A stretch of DNA of 64,000 bases, taken from assembly GCF_900114535.1 (NCBI RefSeq), contig NZ_FOTK01000007.1:62001-126000 (forward strand). The letters run 5' to 3'. Position 1 is the stretch's first letter. The number at the start of each line of letters is the position of its first letter. Positions 36,275 through 45,822 of this stretch are shown here, piece after piece. The translations under genes and the position numbers were made by a program. The notes under the pieces are model-generated. The model saw only the letters and a program-made list of their open reading frames with translations. It made no database searches and was not told the origin of the DNA. Source of the stretch: Methylobacterium pseudosasicola. Lineage in GTDB: Bacteria > Pseudomonadota > Alphaproteobacteria > Rhizobiales > Beijerinckiaceae.

Positions 36275-37009
36275 ATGCGTCTCGCGGGCAAGACAGCGTT
36301 GGTCACCGCCGCCGGCCAGGGCATCGGCCGGGCGAGCGTCCTGGCGATGGCGCGCGAGGGTGCGCGGGTGCTCGCCACCGATGTCCGGGCGGAGGCGCTT
36401 CGGACCTTCGAGGGCGTGGAGAACGTCACCACCGCGCCCCTCGACGTGCTGGACCGGGCTCAGATCGAGGCCGTGGCCGGGACGCTCGAGCGGATCGACG
36501 TGCTGTTCAACTGCGCCGGCTACGTCCATGCCGGGACGGTGCTCGAGGCCAGCGATGCCGATTTCGACTTCGCCGTGAACCTCAACGTCCGGTCGCAATT
36601 CTGGACGATCCGCGCAGTCCTGCCCCGGATGCTGGAGGCCGGCGCCGGCAGCATCGTCAACATGGCGAGCGTCGCCGGGTCGCTCCGCGGCCTGCCGAAC
36701 CGCTTCGTCTACGGGCTGACCAAGGCGGCGGTGATCGGCCTGACCAAGTCGGTGGCGGCGGATTACGTCGGCCGCGGAATCCGCTGCAACTGCGTCTGCC
36801 CCGGCACAGTCGACACGCCCTCACTCGCCGACCGGATCAACGCGTTCGACGACCCCGTGGAGGCCCGCAAGGCCTTCATCGCCCGCCAGCCCATGGGCCG
36901 ATTGGCCAAGGCCGAGGAGATCGCTCCGCTGGTGGTGTTCCTGGCGAGCGACGAGGCCGCCTTCGTGACCGGCCAGAGCTATTCCATCGACGGTGGCATG
37001 ACGATCTGA
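36275..37009 (+). CDS. SDR-family dehydrogenase resembling 2-keto-3-deoxy-L-fuconate dehydrogenase
   Basis: The 244-residue SDR has [13 protein letters not shown] at residues 9-21, NCAG at 79-82, Ser near 132, Tyr146 and Lys150. Long stretches ([52 protein letters not shown]) match the DHRS6/BDH2 and 2-keto-3-deoxy-L-fuconate dehydrogenase branch as I remember it. The bacterial enzyme oxidises the 2-keto-3-deoxy acid formed by a preceding aldonate dehydratase. That agrees with the XylD/AraD-type dehydratase that starts 11 bases downstream. The partner diketo-acid hydrolase is not seen. 3-Hydroxybutyrate dehydrogenase activity is the main alternative. Confidence 0.85.
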   Translation: MRLAGKTALVTAAGQGIGRASVLAMAREGARVLATDVRAEALRTFEGVENVTTAPLDVLDRAQIEAVAGTLERIDVLFNCAGYVHAGTVLEASDADFDFAVNLNVRSQFWTIRAVLPRMLEAGAGSIVNMASVAGSLRGLPNRFVYGLTKAAVIGLTKSVAADYVGRGIRCNCVCPGTVDTPSLADRINAFDDPVEARKAFIARQPMGRLAKAEEIAPLVVFLASDEAAFVTGQSYSIDGGMTI

Positions 37010-37020
37010 GGATTTCGACC

Positions 37021-38826
37021 ATGAGCGACAAGCGCCGCGTGACCCCCGCCGACCTTCGCTCGAAGGCGTGGTTCGACAATCCGCACAATCCCGGCATGAC
37101 CGCGCTGTATCTGGAGCGCTACCTCAATTTCGGGCTCACGCCGGCCGAGCTGCGCTCCGGCAAGCCGCTGATCGGCATCGCCCAGACCGGCTCGGACCTG
37201 TCTCCCTGCAACCGGCACCATCTGGAGCTGGCCAAGCGTGTGCGCGACGGCATCACGGCGGCGGGCGGCGTCGCCTTCGAGTTCCCATGCCACCCGATCC
37301 AGGAGACCGGCAAGCGGCCGACCGCGAGCCTCGACCGCAACCTCGCCTACCTGTCGCTGGTCGAGGTCCTGTACGGCTATCCCCTCGACGGGGTCGTGCT
37401 GCTCACCGGCTGCGACAAGACCATGCCGGCCTGCCTGATGGCGGCGGCCACGGTGAATATCCCGGCGATCTCGCTCAATGTCGGTCCGATGCTTAACGGC
37501 TACTTCCAGAAGGAATTGACCGGCTCGGGCACGATCGTCTGGAAGACCCGGGAGCGCCATGCGGCCGGCGATATCGACTTCCAGCAATTCATGGACATTG
37601 TCGGCTCCTCGGCGCCGTCCACGGGCCATTGCAACACGATGGGCACGGCCTCGACCATGAACGCGCTCGCCGAAGCCCTCGGCCTCGCTTTGCCCGGCTC
37701 GTCGGCGATCCCGGCGCCCTATCGCGAGCGCGGTCAGGCGGCCTACGCCACCGGCCTGCGCATCGTCGACATGGTCTGGGAAGACCTGAAGCCCTCTGAC
37801 ATCCTGACCCGGGAGGCGTTCGAGAACGCCATCGTGGCCAATGCCGCCATCGGCGGCTCGACCAACGCGCCGATCCACATCAACGCCATCGCCAAGCATA
37901 TCGGCGTGCCGCTGACCTGCGACGACTGGGAGCGGGTCGGTTTCGAGATCCCGTTGCTGGTCGACATGCAGCCCGCCGGCCGCTGGCTGGGCGAGGAGTA
38001 TTTCCGCGCGGGCGGCCTGCCGGCCGTCTTCGCCGAGCTGATCGAGGCCGGGAAGGTCCACACCGAGGCGCCGACCTGCAATGGGCTCACCGTCGGCGAG
38101 AACTATCGCGGCCGGCACAGCTGGAACCGCGAGGTGATCCGGGCCTACGAGACGCCGCTGATGGAGCGGGCCGGCTTCCTCAACCTCAAGGGCAGCCTGT
38201 TCGACTCGGCGATCATGAAGACCTGCGTGATCTCAGAAGAGTTCGCCGCCCGCTACCTGCGCAACCCCGAGGACCCGATGGCCTTCGAGGGCCGCGTGGT
38301 CGTGTTCGACGGGCCGGAGGATTACCACGACCGCATCGACGATCCGGCGCTCGGGATCGACGAGACCACCGTGCTGATCATGCGCGGCGCCGGCCCGGTG
38401 GGCTATCCCGGCGCGGCCGAGGTGGTGAACATGCAGCCGCCGGGCGCGCTGATCCGCCGTGGCGTGACCTCCCTCCCCTGCATCGGCGACGGCCGCCAAT
38501 CCGGCACCTCCGGGACCCCCGCGATCCTCAACGCCTCACCGGAGGCGGCGGTGGGCGGCGGCTTGGCCCTGCTCCAATCCGGGGACCGGGTCCGCATCGA
38601 CCTCAACACCCGCCGGGCCGACATCCTGCTCCCGCCCGAGGAGCTGGAGCGCCGCCGTTCCGACTTGGCGAGCCGGGGCGACTTCCCCTACCCGGCCACC
38701 CAGACGCCCTGGCAGGAGATCTACCGGGATCAGGTGGCGCAGCTCAACGAGGGCATGGTGCTGAAGGGCGCGGTGAAGTTCCAGAAGGTGGCGCAGGCCT
38801 CGGGCGTCCCGCGGGATAATCATTGA
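37021..38826 (+). CDS. Aldonate dehydratase of the IlvD/Edd family (XylD/AraC type)
   Basis: The 601-residue protein belongs to the iron-sulfur dehydratases and is closest, from memory, to D-xylonate dehydratase XylD and L-arabinonate dehydratase. Shared blocks are [29 protein letters not shown] and [17 protein letters not shown]. The cluster cysteines would be Cys63, Cys131 (TGCDKTMPA) and Cys204 ([11 protein letters not shown]), with spacing equal to that of the characterised arabinonate enzyme. It should remove water from a five- or six-carbon aldonate to give the 2-keto-3-deoxy acid in the cytoplasm. A second IlvD-family gene at the right end of the window is the genuine branched-chain enzyme. 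The exact sugar acid cannot be assigned. Confidence 0.88.
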   Translation: MSDKRRVTPADLRSKAWFDNPHNPGMTALYLERYLNFGLTPAELRSGKPLIGIAQTGSDLSPCNRHHLELAKRVRDGITAAGGVAFEFPCHPIQETGKRPTASLDRNLAYLSLVEVLYGYPLDGVVLLTGCDKTMPACLMAAATVNIPAISLNVGPMLNGYFQKELTGSGTIVWKTRERHAAGDIDFQQFMDIVGSSAPSTGHCNTMGTASTMNALAEALGLALPGSSAIPAPYRERGQAAYATGLRIVDMVWEDLKPSDILTREAFENAIVANAAIGGSTNAPIHINAIAKHIGVPLTCDDWERVGFEIPLLVDMQPAGRWLGEEYFRAGGLPAVFAELIEAGKVHTEAPTCNGLTVGENYRGRHSWNREVIRAYETPLMERAGFLNLKGSLFDSAIMKTCVISEEFAARYLRNPEDPMAFEGRVVVFDGPEDYHDRIDDPALGIDETTVLIMRGAGPVGYPGAAEVVNMQPPGALIRRGVTSLPCIGDGRQSGTSGTPAILNASPEAAVGGGLALLQSGDRVRIDLNTRRADILLPPEELERRRSDLASRGDFPYPATQTPWQEIYRDQVAQLNEGMVLKGAVKFQKVAQASGVPRDNH

Positions 38827-38947
38827 CGGGGCTTGCCGCTGAAGGACGTTCGGCGACAACAGGTGCAACTACGCTGCTGCGCAACTCTGGCATTTCCGAG
38901 CTCGTTACGGGCTTAGTTTTTGTCTCTGCGGCAGGAGCAATCACTGT

Positions 38948-39061
38948 GTCATTCCGGGGCGCCGCAGGCGAGCCCGCAATCCAGAAACGCCGACGGCGCA
39001 GACCTATGGTTCCTCGGCGGATCTGGATTCCGGGCTCTGCTATGCGGCCCCGGGATGACAG
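38948..39061. repeat. Dispersed palindromic repeat, 114 bases
   Basis: The ends form an imperfect inverted repeat: TGTCATTCCGGGGC at 38948-38961 against GCCCCGGGATGACA at 39048-39061, one mismatch. An inner pair GAGCCCGCAATCCAGA (38971-38986) and TCTGGATTCCGGGCTC (39023-39038) also pairs with one mismatch. The whole can fold into one long cruciform. It fills part of the 387-base gap 38827-39213, where no gene is seen. Elements with TCATTCCGGGG termini are common in Rhizobiales intergenic DNA. Confidence 0.75.
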
Positions 39062-39213
39062 GGTGTATTGCTTGGGCGTCGAGATAGACCGCAGGCGCCG
39101 ACATCGTCAGGGTGTGCCCAAAGGTCCCTCCCACAACCACCCGTTTCCTCCCTCGTGAATTTTGAATACGATCCTTTCGATGGGCGGGGACGCGCCCTCG
39201 GGAGGGATCGGCC

Positions 39214-42177
39214 GTGACGCAAGCCAAGGCTCGAAGTGCGGTCTCGCCACGGGCGGCGGCGCGTCTGGATGGCGGCTTGCCGCGCAAGCTGGCGGAACAG
39301 CTTCAAGGTGAGGCGCGGTTCGACGCGTTCACCCGCGGCCGCTACAGCACCGACGCCTCGATCTACCAGATCACGCCGGCCGGTGTGGTCCTGCCGCGCT
39401 CGGCCGCCGACATCGCCGCCACCCTGCGGATCGCCGCCGACCACGGCGCGCCGGTAATCCTGCGCGGCGGCGGCACGTCGCAGAACGGCCAGCCGATCGG
39501 CTCCGGCCTCGTCGTCGATTGCTCGCGGCACTTCAACGGCATCCGCGCCTACGATCCGGAAGGCGGCACGATCACGGTCGAGCCCGGGATGGTGCTGGAG
39601 CGGCTGAACACGCGGGTGAAGGCCGACGGCTGGTTCTTCCCCGTCGAGCCCTCGACGGCGACCCGCTGCACCATCGGCGGCATGGCCGGCAACAATTCCT
39701 GCGGCGCCCGCTCCCTGCGCTACGGCAAGATGAGCGACAACGTCCTGGCCATGGAAGCCCTGCTTCCCGATGGCGAGGCGTTCGGCTTCGGCCTCACGGG
39801 CAACGCGGCCTCCGGCGTCACAGGCTCGGCCCGGGCCGAATTCCTGGCCGAGCGGATGCGTGCCCTCGCCCTCCTCCATCGCGACGAGATCGAGGCCCGC
39901 TACCCGAAGGTGCAGCGGCGCGTGGGCGGCTACAACCTCGACGCTCTGGTCGAGCCGCGTCCGAACCTCGCGCATCTGCTCGTCGGCTCGGAGGGGACGC
40001 TGGCCGCCACCACCTCGGTCACCCTAAAGCTGTCGCGTCTGCCGGCGCATCGGGTCATGGGCGTCTGCCACTTCCCGTCGTTTCGGTCCGCCATGGAGAC
40101 GACGCAGCACATCGTCGCCCTCGACCCCGTGGCGGTGGAGCTGGTCGACAACAACGTGCTGGTTCTGGGCGCCGACATCCCATTGTTCCGGGCGACGCTC
40201 GCCGACATCACCCGCGGCAAGCCGAACTGCCTGCTGCTGGCGGAATTCGCCGGCGACGACCTCGCCGCCCTCAAGCGCGACCTGAAGCGCCTCGACGCAT
40301 GCATGGCCGATCACGGCTTCCCGGACGCCGTCGTCGAGATCCTGGAGCCGGCGCGGCAGCGCTCCGTTTGGGAGGTGCGCGAGGCCTGCCTCAACATCAT
40401 GATGTCGATGAAAGGCGACGCGAAGCCGGTCTCCTTCATCGAGGATTGCGCGGTGCCGCTTGAGCACCTCGCCGACTACACCGATGCGGTGACCGAGGTG
40501 TTCACCAAGCACGGCACCCGCGGCACCTGGTACGCCCACGCCTCCGTGGGCTGCCTCCATGTCCGCCCGATCCTCGACATGAAGGACGGAGGCGACGTGA
40601 AGCGGATGCGCGCCATCGCGGAGGAGACCTCCGAACTGGTCCGCCGCTACAAGGGCTCCTATTCCGGCGAGCACGGCGACGGCATCTCGCGCTCGGAATA
40701 CATCGCGCCGCTGTTCGGCCCGGTCCTGACTCGCGCCTTCGAGACCGTGAAGGACGCCTTCGACCCGGAGAACCGGCTCAATCCCGGCAAGATCGTCCGG
40801 CCGCTGACCATGGACGACCGGAGCCTGTTCCGGTTCAAGCTGGATTACGCGGTGACGGAACCGCTCAAGCCCGCCCTCGACTGGTCGGATTGGGGCGGCT
40901 TCGGCTCGGCCGTGGAGATGTGCAACAACAACGGCACCTGCCGGAAGCTCGCCGGCGGCGCGATGTGCCCGTCCTACCGGGCGACGCGCGAGGAGGAACA
41001 CCTCACCCGCGGCCGCGCGAATTCCCTGCGCCTCGCGATCTCCGGCCAGCTCGGGCCGGACGCCTTCACCAGCAAGGCGATGAAGCGCACCCTCGACCTG
41101 TGCGTCTCGTGCAAGGCCTGCCGGCGGGAATGCCCCACAGGCGTCGACATGGCCAAGATGAAAGTCGAGTTCCTGCACCACTACCACGCCCGCCACGGCC
41201 TGCCCCTGCGCGACCAGCTCATCGGCCTGATGCCGCACTACGCCGGCATCGCCGCCAAGCTCGCGCCCCTCCTTAACCTGCGCGACCGGCACCCGGCGCT
41301 GGCCGCCCTGTCGGAGCGGATGGTCGGGCTCTCGGCCAAGCGCTCGTTGCCGCGCTGGCGACGCCCCTGGAGCGAGCAGGGTGAGGCAGCCCATCCCGGC
41401 GACGTCACCGGAGATTTCCGCGACATCATCCTGTTCGGCGACACCTTCAACCGCGCTTTCGAGCGGGAGAATCTGGAAGCTGCCGAGCGGGTGTTGCTGG
41501 CCGCAGGCTATCGCATCCACCGGGTCTACCCGACCCGCGGGCGGCGGCCGCTCTGCTGCGGCCGGACCTGGCTGGCTTCGGGACAGACCGACCGAGCTCG
41601 CGCCGAGGCGCGCCGGACCCTCGACACGCTGCTGCCGTTCGTCCGGGCCGGCGCCCGGGTGGTCGGCCTGGAGCCGTCCTGCCTGCTCACCTTCCGGGAT
41701 GAGTTCTCAGCTTTGCTGCCGGGCGACGATACGGCGCTGCTGGCCAAGCAATCGCTGCTGTTCGAGGAATTGCTCGCGGCCGACCTCGCTTCGGGCCGGA
41801 TCGCGCTGCCGCTGGCGAACCAGGGCGGCCGGGTGGCGCACCTGCACGGGCATTGTCACCAGAAATCGTTCGGCGTGATGGGTTCGGTGGAGACGGTGCT
41901 GCGGACGGTGCCGGGCCTCGACGTGCGGGTCATCGAGTCGAGCTGCTGCGGTATGGCCGGCGCCTTCGGCTACGGCGCCGAGACGATCGAAACCTCCTTC
42001 GCCATGGCGGAGCTGTCCCTGTTCCCGGCCCTGCGGGCGGCGGCCCCCGGCGATCTGGTCGTCGCTGACGGCACGAGCTGCCGTCACCAGATCCAGGACG
42101 GCCTCGGCCTGAAGGCGCAGCATGTCGCCCGGGTTCTCAATGACGCGCTCGTGCACGCCCCCCTGCCTCGACACTGA
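39214..42177 (+). CDS. FAD- and 4Fe-4S-binding dehydrogenase (YdiJ/D-2-hydroxyacid dehydrogenase type)
   Basis: The 987-residue protein joins a flavoprotein to an iron-sulfur unit. The FAD_binding_4 domain has ILRGGGTSQNGQPIG and GGMAGNNSCGARSLRYGKMSDN. FAD-oxidase_C ends in YSGEHGDGISRSEY and DPENRLNPGKIV near residue 525. After that come two ferredoxin-like clusters, with Cys residues in CNNNGTCRKLAGGAMCPSY and LCVSCKACRRECPTGVD, and two CCG-type motifs (LCCGRTW, SCCGMAGAFGY). Such proteins oxidise D-lactate or D-2-hydroxyglutarate and pass electrons to quinone. The GTG at 39214 has GGGAGG eight bases upstream. It precedes a GntR gene by 60 bases. Confidence 0.9.
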   Translation: MTQAKARSAVSPRAAARLDGGLPRKLAEQLQGEARFDAFTRGRYSTDASIYQITPAGVVLPRSAADIAATLRIAADHGAPVILRGGGTSQNGQPIGSGLVVDCSRHFNGIRAYDPEGGTITVEPGMVLERLNTRVKADGWFFPVEPSTATRCTIGGMAGNNSCGARSLRYGKMSDNVLAMEALLPDGEAFGFGLTGNAASGVTGSARAEFLAERMRALALLHRDEIEARYPKVQRRVGGYNLDALVEPRPNLAHLLVGSEGTLAATTSVTLKLSRLPAHRVMGVCHFPSFRSAMETTQHIVALDPVAVELVDNNVLVLGADIPLFRATLADITRGKPNCLLLAEFAGDDLAALKRDLKRLDACMADHGFPDAVVEILEPARQRSVWEVREACLNIMMSMKGDAKPVSFIEDCAVPLEHLADYTDAVTEVFTKHGTRGTWYAHASVGCLHVRPILDMKDGGDVKRMRAIAEETSELVRRYKGSYSGEHGDGISRSEYIAPLFGPVLTRAFETVKDAFDPENRLNPGKIVRPLTMDDRSLFRFKLDYAVTEPLKPALDWSDWGGFGSAVEMCNNNGTCRKLAGGAMCPSYRATREEEHLTRGRANSLRLAISGQLGPDAFTSKAMKRTLDLCVSCKACRRECPTGVDMAKMKVEFLHHYHARHGLPLRDQLIGLMPHYAGIAAKLAPLLNLRDRHPALAALSERMVGLSAKRSLPRWRRPWSEQGEAAHPGDVTGDFRDIILFGDTFNRAFERENLEAAERVLLAAGYRIHRVYPTRGRRPLCCGRTWLASGQTDRARAEARRTLDTLLPFVRAGARVVGLEPSCLLTFRDEFSALLPGDDTALLAKQSLLFEELLAADLASGRIALPLANQGGRVAHLHGHCHQKSFGVMGSVETVLRTVPGLDVRVIESSCCGMAGAFGYGAETIETSFAMAELSLFPALRAAAPGDLVVADGTSCRHQIQDGLGLKAQHVARVLNDALVHAPLPRH

Positions 42178-42237
42178 ATTGCCGGACACCTACACAGGCA
42201 GGATAGGTTGCTTCGACCTTGCTTGCACCGGCGGCCC

Positions 42238-42918
42238 ATGAACAAAATCGACACCGGCATCGGAATCAGCCGCCGCTATCTCCATGACGAGGTGGCGGAC
42301 CGGATGCGGGAACTGATCCGCACCGGCGAGATGGAGCCCAAGGCCCGCATCAACGAAGGCGAGCTGACCGAACGCTTCGGGATCTCGCGCACGCCCCTGC
42401 GCGAGGCGATCAAGATCCTGGCGACGGAGGGCCTGCTCGAACTGCTCCCGAACCGCGGCGCGCGGGTCGCCAGCATTTCCGAGGCCGAACTCGAGGAAAT
42501 GCTGGAGGTGATCGCCGGGCTCGAAGCCACCGCCGGCGATCTCGCCTGCCGGACGATCTCGGAGGCCGAGATCGACGCGATCGAGGTCGATCACCGGGCG
42601 ATGGTCGCGGCCTGGAAGGCCGGCGACGAGGCCGGGTATTTCAGCCACAACCGGCAGATCCACGAAGGCATCATGGCGGCGAGCCGCAACGGCATCCTGG
42701 CCAACATCTACGAGAGCCTGTCGGGCCGGATCCAGCGGTCGCGCTATTCCGCCCGGCAGACCCCGGACCAATGGGCCCGGGCCGTGTCGGAGCACGAGCA
42801 CATGATCGTGCTGCTGCGCGCCCGGGACGGGGCCGCCCTCGCCACCCTGATGCGCGAGCACATCCGCGGGAAAAAGACCGTGATCGCAGCCAATTACGGG
42901 GTCGCCGAAGCGGGCTGA
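42238..42918 (+). CDS. GntR-family transcriptional regulator (FCD type)
   Basis: The 226-residue protein has a winged helix (INEGELTERFGISRTPLREAIKILATEGLLELLPNRGARV, residues about 36-77). An FCD domain follows, with candidate metal ligands in the NRQIHEGIMAASRN and SEHEHMIVLLRARDG segments. It lies 60 bases behind the FAD/4Fe-4S dehydrogenase on the same strand, so it may regulate that gene, possibly in response to D-2-hydroxyacids. The ATG at 42238 is preferred to 42208 because it fits the family's short N-terminal tail. The last 25 bases overlap the convergent methyltransferase gene. Confidence 0.86.
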   Translation: MNKIDTGIGISRRYLHDEVADRMRELIRTGEMEPKARINEGELTERFGISRTPLREAIKILATEGLLELLPNRGARVASISEAELEEMLEVIAGLEATAGDLACRTISEAEIDAIEVDHRAMVAAWKAGDEAGYFSHNRQIHEGIMAASRNGILANIYESLSGRIQRSRYSARQTPDQWARAVSEHEHMIVLLRARDGAALATLMREHIRGKKTVIAANYGVAEAG

Positions 42919-43835
42919 GCCGTCATCTCGAACCAGAACGAGGCGCCCGGCGTGCCGGAATCGTTCGGGTAGAGGAACGGGATGTCGGGGCCCGGCCCGC
43001 GCGCGGCGAAGACTGTCTTGACCCGGGCGCTCATCGCCGGATCCTGGCAGAGATACATCACCGGGACGGTCACGCGGAACGGCGGAGCGCCGCACATCAG
43101 CATCGCGGCCAGTAGATACTGCTCGTTGTAGAGCCGGCAGTTCCACGCGGCGGGGTAATCGTCCGGGATGAAGATGTCGTGGATCTGCACGATCACCCCG
43201 GGCGCGAGCCGCGGCATCACTTCGAAGAAAAAGACCGTCACGTCGGAATTGGCAAAAGATCGGTGCGATCCGTCGAAGAAGACGATGTCGCCTGCCCGCA
43301 ACTCTTCGAAGAGTTTCAGGTCGCAGCCTTCGAGTGGACTGCGAAGAGTCCAGTCGCAGAGCGCGTCGATCTCCCGTCGGGGCATCGGGTCGATCGAGGT
43401 GATCGTCGTCGGCAGATTCAGGGCGTCGATCGTGTAGCGGGCAAAGCAGGTCGAGCAGCCGGAGCCGATCTCCAGGTAGCGAGCCGGCCGCTTCCAGGCC
43501 AGCATGGTCATCAGTGCGGCGGCGTCGAGGGCGGTGAACCACGTGTTGTTCCAGTGCGGCGTCACCGGGTCGGCGGTGGCCGGTTCGTGCGGCACGCTGT
43601 GCAGCAGATCGGCCTGGTCTTCCAGCGCGGCGAGGAAGGAGTCGTAGGCGGCATTTTCCCGGGCCAGGACCGAGCGGAGATGACCGTGCGGCGCGCTGCC
43701 CGGCGTCCAGCGGGAGGCCGGCACCACCGGGTGGTAATCGTGGACCGTATGGCTCCAGCGGAACGGTTCGGTGCTCGCCCGGAAGATGTCGACCCCCGCA
43801 CGGCGTCCCGCGCTTCTCACGATGTCCTTCAGCAT
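42894..43835 (-). CDS. Class I SAM-dependent methyltransferase-like protein
   Basis: The 313-residue protein contains a SAM-type Rossmann core. RYLEIGSGCSTCFARYTI is motif I, near residue 125. TSIDPMPRREID follows, and GDIVFFDGSHRSFANSDVTVFFFEVMPRLAPGVIVQIHDIFIPDDYP holds the acidic strand 4 and the post-strand region. It resembles the family with the HDIFxP motif that occurs beside glycan genes. The substrate is unknown. Its 3' end overlaps the GntR gene by 25 bases on the opposite strand. No nearby partner suggests a pathway. Confidence 0.8.
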   Translation of the reverse strand: MLKDIVRSAGRRAGVDIFRASTEPFRWSHTVHDYHPVVPASRWTPGSAPHGHLRSVLARENAAYDSFLAALEDQADLLHSVPHEPATADPVTPHWNNTWFTALDAAALMTMLAWKRPARYLEIGSGCSTCFARYTIDALNLPTTITSIDPMPRREIDALCDWTLRSPLEGCDLKLFEELRAGDIVFFDGSHRSFANSDVTVFFFEVMPRLAPGVIVQIHDIFIPDDYPAAWNCRLYNEQYLLAAMLMCGAPPFRVTVPVMYLCQDPAMSARVKTVFAARGPGPDIPFLYPNDSGTPGASFWFEMTAQPASATP

Positions 43836-43950
43836 GGCCGTCCTCGCTTCCTGCGGACGACAATGCTGATGACGCAACTTCTAGTCGAGTCAGATCGCAG
43901 GGCTACGCAATCGTCGCGGGGATTGCGGTTAAGCCGCGCTTTCGATCGGG

Positions 43951-44604
43951 TCAGGCGGCATTCGGTGCCCGAAGGCCGGCCACGAGGTCGGTGAAACGGT
44001 CACCCTGGACGATGACGTGGCTGCGCAGGGCTTCGGCGGCGCCGGCCTCGTCGCCAGCCACGATCGCGGCGACGATCGCCTCGTGCTCGGCCAGCGATTG
44101 CGGCACCCGCTGCCGGACGCGCAATTGCAACCTGCGGTAGGGTGCCAGCCGTCGATGCAGCGACAGAGCCTGCTCGGCCAGGAAGGCGTTGCGGCTCGCC
44201 CGGTAGACCACTGTGTGGAACACGTAATTCTCGGCGTAGTAGCCCTCCGGATCCTCAAGGGTCATGGCCGCCTTGCAGCCTGCGAGCGCGGTCTGGAGCG
44301 CCTCGGCATCCTCCGGGACCAAACGGCGAGCGGCGAGCCGGCCGCAGGCGGCTTCCATCTCCGCCATGGCCTCGAACATGGCGAGCAGCAGGTGCGGCTC
44401 CGGCGCGCTGACGATGGCCCCGCGCCGGGGCTTCGTCTGCACCAGGCCGGTTGCGGCCAGCTGCAGCAGCGCCTCCCGGATCGGCGTGCGCGAAACCCCG
44501 AAGCGCGCCGCGAGCTGGTTCTCGTCAAGACGTGAGCCGAGGGCGAGCTCGCCCGAGACGATCTCGTCCTCGATCCGCTGCCGCAGACGCTGGGCGTGAC
44601 TCAT
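43951..44604 (-). CDS. GntR-family regulator, divergent from TRAP transporter
   Basis: The 217-residue protein has a winged helix (SRLDENQLAARFGVSRTPIREALLQLAATGLVQTKPRRGAIV, residues about 23-64) and an FCD domain (ENYVFHTVVYRASRN, EHEAIVAAIVAGDE). GGAGG lies just before the ATG at 44604. It is divergent from the dctP-Q-M genes, 195 bases away, so it probably controls that transporter in response to its organic-acid ligand. Repeated ATACAAG motifs in the gap are candidate sites. Confidence 0.86.
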   Translation of the reverse strand: MSHAQRLRQRIEDEIVSGELALGSRLDENQLAARFGVSRTPIREALLQLAATGLVQTKPRRGAIVSAPEPHLLLAMFEAMAEMEAACGRLAARRLVPEDAEALQTALAGCKAAMTLEDPEGYYAENYVFHTVVYRASRNAFLAEQALSLHRRLAPYRRLQLRVRQRVPQSLAEHEAIVAAIVAGDEAGAAEALRSHVIVQGDRFTDLVAGLRAPNAA

Positions 44605-44696
44605 GCCTCCATCCCTCCGCGCCGACAGATCGACGCTGCATCCGCCCGATTCCTGGCTCGCTGCCGGGCTTGATGCCAATCACATATGCTTCACCG

Positions 44697-44734
44697 TTGA
44701 CAAAATATACAAGACAGTTTTTCTTGCATACAAG
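44697..44734. promoter_or_regulatory. Candidate promoter and GntR operator for the TRAP operon
   Basis: A TTGACA box at 44697-44702 is followed by ATACAAG at 44707-44713 and again at 44728-44734. The two copies start 21 bases apart, two turns of the helix. The second copy is part of CTTGCATACAAG (44723-44734), an inverted repeat of CTTG/CAAG with a four-base centre. The surrounding 60 bases are AT-rich. No good -10 box is visible at the ideal distance, so the promoter is tentative. Confidence 0.45.
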
Positions 44735-44799
44735 CGCTGTTGATCAGTATTGCGGCGCACAAAATGAACGCCGCTTCTATTGCGGCGCGGGAGAGAGCC

Positions 44800-45822
44800 A
44801 TGACGCCGACACGTCGCACGCTGATCGCGGCCACCTTCGCGGCACCTGCCATCCTGAGATTCGGTCTCGGCGCCGCTCAGGCGGCTACGATCCTCAAGCT
44901 GTCGCACCAGTTCCCGGGCGGCACGATCGACGAGGGCGATTTCCGCGATCGGATGTGCCGGAAATTCGCCAAGGCGGTGGGCGAGCGCTCCAAGGGTGCC
45001 TTGGAGGTCCAGGTCTATCCTGGCTCGTCGCTGATGAAGACGAACGCCCAGTTCGGCGCCATGCGCAAGGGCGCGCTGGACATGTCGCTCTATCCAAGCC
45101 CCTACGCGGGCGGCGAGGTGGCGGAGCTCAATATCGGGCTGATGCCGGCGCTGGTGACGTCCTACGCCCAGGCCGTGGCGTGGAAGACCGCACCGGTGGG
45201 GCGCAAGCTCACCGAGATCCTGGACTCGAAGGGCATCATCCTGGTCTCTTGGGTCTGGCAATCCGGCGGCGTCGCCAGCCGCGAGCGGCCCCTGGTCGCC
45301 CCGGCCGATGCCAAGGGCATGAAGGTCCGCGGCGGGTCCCGCGAGATGGACCTGATGATGAAGCAGGCCGGCGCCGCGACGCTCTCGATCCCGTCGAACG
45401 AATCCTACGCGGCCATGCAGACCGGCGCCTGCGATGCGGTGATCACCTCCTCCACCAGCCTGATCTCATTCCGGCTGGAAGAGCTCTCGAAGGCGCTGAC
45501 CTCCGGCCGCGAGCGCTCCTACTGGTTCATGCTCGAGCCGATCATGATGTCCAAGACCGTGTTCTCCGGCCTGCCGAAGGACCAGCAGGACCTGATCATG
45601 GCCGTCGGTGCCGAGCTCGAAGCCTTCGGCCAGACCGGCGCCAAGGAGGACGACACCCGCGTCGAGCAGATCTTTTCCAAGGCCGGCGCCAAGGTCTCGC
45701 AGCTCGATGAGAAGTCGCTCGGCCAGTGGCGCGAGCTCGCCCGAGAGACCGCTTGGAAGGATTATGCCGGCCGCAACGCCGGCTGCGCGGAGCTGTTGAA
45801 GCTGGCGGAGCAGGTCGCGTGA
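44800..45822 (+). CDS. TRAP transporter substrate-binding protein (DctP type)
   Basis: The 340-residue protein has an N-terminal signal with a twin-arginine-like start (TPTRRTLIAATFAAPAILRF) and AQA before the mature end. The DctP fold follows: LKLSHQFPGGTIDEGDFRDRMCRKFAKAVGERSKGALEVQVYPGSSL, then MKVRGGSREMDLMMKQAGA, where the carboxylate-binding Arg of TRAP receptors is expected. It captures an organic acid in the periplasm and delivers it to DctQ-DctM. The ATG at 44800 is preferred because GGGAGAGAG precedes it. Its stop overlaps the dctQ GTG by four bases. Confidence 0.9.
   Translation: MTPTRRTLIAATFAAPAILRFGLGAAQAATILKLSHQFPGGTIDEGDFRDRMCRKFAKAVGERSKGALEVQVYPGSSLMKTNAQFGAMRKGALDMSLYPSPYAGGEVAELNIGLMPALVTSYAQAVAWKTAPVGRKLTEILDSKGIILVSWVWQSGGVASRERPLVAPADAKGMKVRGGSREMDLMMKQAGAATLSIPSNESYAAMQTGACDAVITSSTSLISFRLEELSKALTSGRERSYWFMLEPIMMSKTVFSGLPKDQQDLIMAVGAELEAFGQTGAKEDDTRVEQIFSKAGAKVSQLDEKSLGQWRELARETAWKDYAGRNAGCAELLKLAEQVA

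Noticed and set aside
42190..43863. 557-codon frame on the minus strand
   Set aside because: It is a shadow of the GntR and methyltransferase genes in a shifted frame, with Arg/Pro/Gly-rich translation.
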